A DNA stretch of 64,000 nt. It comes from Agrobacterium vitis. GTDB lineage: Bacteria > Pseudomonadota > Alphaproteobacteria > Rhizobiales > Rhizobiaceae. Position numbers and translations under genes: made by a program. Under the pieces are notes generated by a model that saw nothing but the letters and a program-made list of their open reading frames with translations, searched no databases and was not told where the DNA came from. Shown here piece after piece: positions 63,074 through 64,000 of this stretch (position 1 is the first letter of the stretch; each line of letters opens with the position of its first letter). The stretch is taken from positions 620,001 to 684,000 of the forward strand of contig NZ_AP023273.1 of the NCBI RefSeq assembly GCF_013426735.1. The letters are read 5' to 3'.

Positions 63074-64000
63074 TCAGGCAATGTCAGGCAAGCCACCGAT
63101 CAGTTTATCGAGCGTGATCGGATAGTGCCGCACCCGAACGCCCGTCGCGTTGTAGATGGCATTGGCGATTGCCGCAGAGACACCACAGAGCCCGAGTTCC
63201 CCGATACCCTTTGCCTTCATCGGCGATGACATCGGATCGGTTTCGTCCATGAAGATAACCTCCTGAGGCGGAATGTCCGCATGAACCGGGACCTCATATC
63301 CGGCAAGGTCGTGATTGACGAAAAAGCCTCGCTTTGCATCGACCACCAGTTCTTCCGACAGGGCGCCTCCGGCTCCCATGGTCATTGCACCGATCACCTG
63401 GCTGCGCGCCGTAATCGGATTGAGGATACGACCAGCCGCGCACACCGCCAACATGCGCCGAATGCGTGTTTCGCCAGTGGCGACATCGACGCCAACCTCG
63501 ACAAAATGCGCACCGAAGGTGGATTGCTGATGCGTCTTGGTGAGATCGCCCCACTCCATCGTATCTTCGCCGACCAGACCGTCAGGGCCAGCGGCCTCGG
63601 CAAGGAGAACCGACCGGTTTCCAGCTTTGACGACACCATCCTCGAAGACAATATCATCGGAATTGAACCCAAGTTTTTGGGTAATGGCCTCACGAAGCTT
63701 GACGCACGCCGCATAAACGCCCGATGTCGCCGAATTGGCCCCGAACTGGCCACCGGAACCCGCCGAAATCGGGAACCGAGAGTCTCCGAGATGCACGGCG
63801 ACTTTATCGACATCAACGCCCATCATTTCCGCGGCGGTCTGGGCGATGATCGTGTAACTGCCGGTTCCGATATCGGTCATGTCGGTCTCGACTGTAACAA
63901 CGCCCTGGTTATCGAGTTTGACCCGAGCGCCGGAAGGAAGGACCATGTTGTCGCGGAACGCGGCGGCGACGCCCATCCCGATCAACCAATTGCCCTGCCT
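63074..64000 (-). CDS. Molybdopterin-binding subunit of a xanthine dehydrogenase-family enzyme (C-terminal part)
   Basis: The last 308 residues of a large catalytic subunit, open at the window edge; upstream codons read RQGNW before the first in-window start. Family landmarks: LIGMGVAAAFRDNM, VKLDNQGVVTVETDMTDIGTGSYTIIAQ, SAGSGGQFGANSATSGV, DVATGETRIRRMLAV, and near the end KGIGELGLCGVSAAIANAIYNATGVRVRHYPITLDKL, whose GELG glutamate is the catalytic base. It resembles PaoC/YagR-type aldehyde oxidoreductases. The small FeS and FAD subunit genes would be expected upstream, outside the window. Confidence 0.9.
   Translation of the reverse strand, partial: RQGNWLIGMGVAAAFRDNMVLPSGARVKLDNQGVVTVETDMTDIGTGSYTIIAQTAAEMMGVDVDKVAVHLGDSRFPISAGSGGQFGANSATSGVYAACVKLREAITQKLGFNSDDIVFEDGVVKAGNRSVLLAEAAGPDGLVGEDTMEWGDLTKTHQQSTFGAHFVEVGVDVATGETRIRRMLAVCAAGRILNPITARSQVIGAMTMGAGGALSEELVVDAKRGFFVNHDLAGYEVPVHADIPPQEVIFMDETDPMSSPMKAKGIGELGLCGVSAAIANAIYNATGVRVRHYPITLDKLIGGLPDIA

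Noticed and set aside
1..64000. tRNA, rRNA, transposase, integrase or phage genes
   Set aside because: None was recognised on either strand, so there is no direct sign of a genomic island boundary in this window.

Overview
The window looks like a chromosome, chromid or megaplasmid segment from a member of the Rhizobiaceae (Agrobacterium, Allorhizobium, Rhizobium or Sinorhizobium type). The signs are moderately high GC coding DNA packed with ABC importers for sugars and other small solutes. The alpha-galactoside locus at 47-57 kb has the same gene order as the agp locus described in Sinorhizobium meliloti. Short dispersed intergenic palindromes carry the GTTTCCACTTTTCC-type core that is common between rhizobial genes. 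I see no tRNA, rRNA, CRISPR array, transposase or prophage gene, so this is a mosaic of catabolic operons.

Layout. (1) 0-15 kb: a candidate sulfur-scavenging region. It holds metY, an RbsABC-type importer with two paralogous binding proteins and an LVIVD-repeat protein, and then on the minus strand an aldo/keto reductase, two SfnB/DszC-like flavin oxidoreductases and two NtaA/DmoA/DszA-like FMN monooxygenases. The oxygenases could release sulfite, sulfide or a thiol, and MetY could capture sulfide or thiol on O-acetylhomoserine. The true substrate is unknown. (2) 15-23 kb: a methyl-accepting chemotaxis protein, then a complete branched-chain amino acid type importer (livF, binding protein, livM, livH, livG). 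(3) 24-34 kb, minus strand: a MalEFGK-type oligosaccharide importer, a GH95 alpha-L-fucosidase, an unusual GH-like protein and a LacI regulator. (4) 34-43 kb, plus strand: a GntR/FadR-type regulator divergent from a second RbsABC importer, followed by enzymes that match oxidative L-fucose breakdown (aldose dehydrogenase, fuconolactonase, L-fuconate dehydratase, zinc dehydrogenase). Regions 3 and 4 together read as import of fucosylated glycans, release of L-fucose, and oxidation of L-fucose.

(5) 43-47 kb: a J-domain protein, a two-component system, and divergent genes for an anchored OB-fold-like protein and a proline-rich exported protein. (6) 47-57 kb: AraC regulator, GH4 alpha-galactosidase, Dpp-type importer (agpABCD) and a second GH4 enzyme of the MelA type. 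(7) 57-64 kb: a GreA/GreB-family factor, a Tat-like alpha/beta hydrolase, a ChaC-like cyclotransferase, a LysR regulator, a hybrid histidine kinase, and the C-terminal part of a molybdenum hydroxylase subunit cut by the window edge.

The most interesting points are the uncharacterised sulfur-like region, the fucose region with a near-perfect candidate GntR operator and a missing terminal enzyme, and a cluster of three hairpins inside the fucose operon. All functions are read from protein motifs and gene context; no database search was run.
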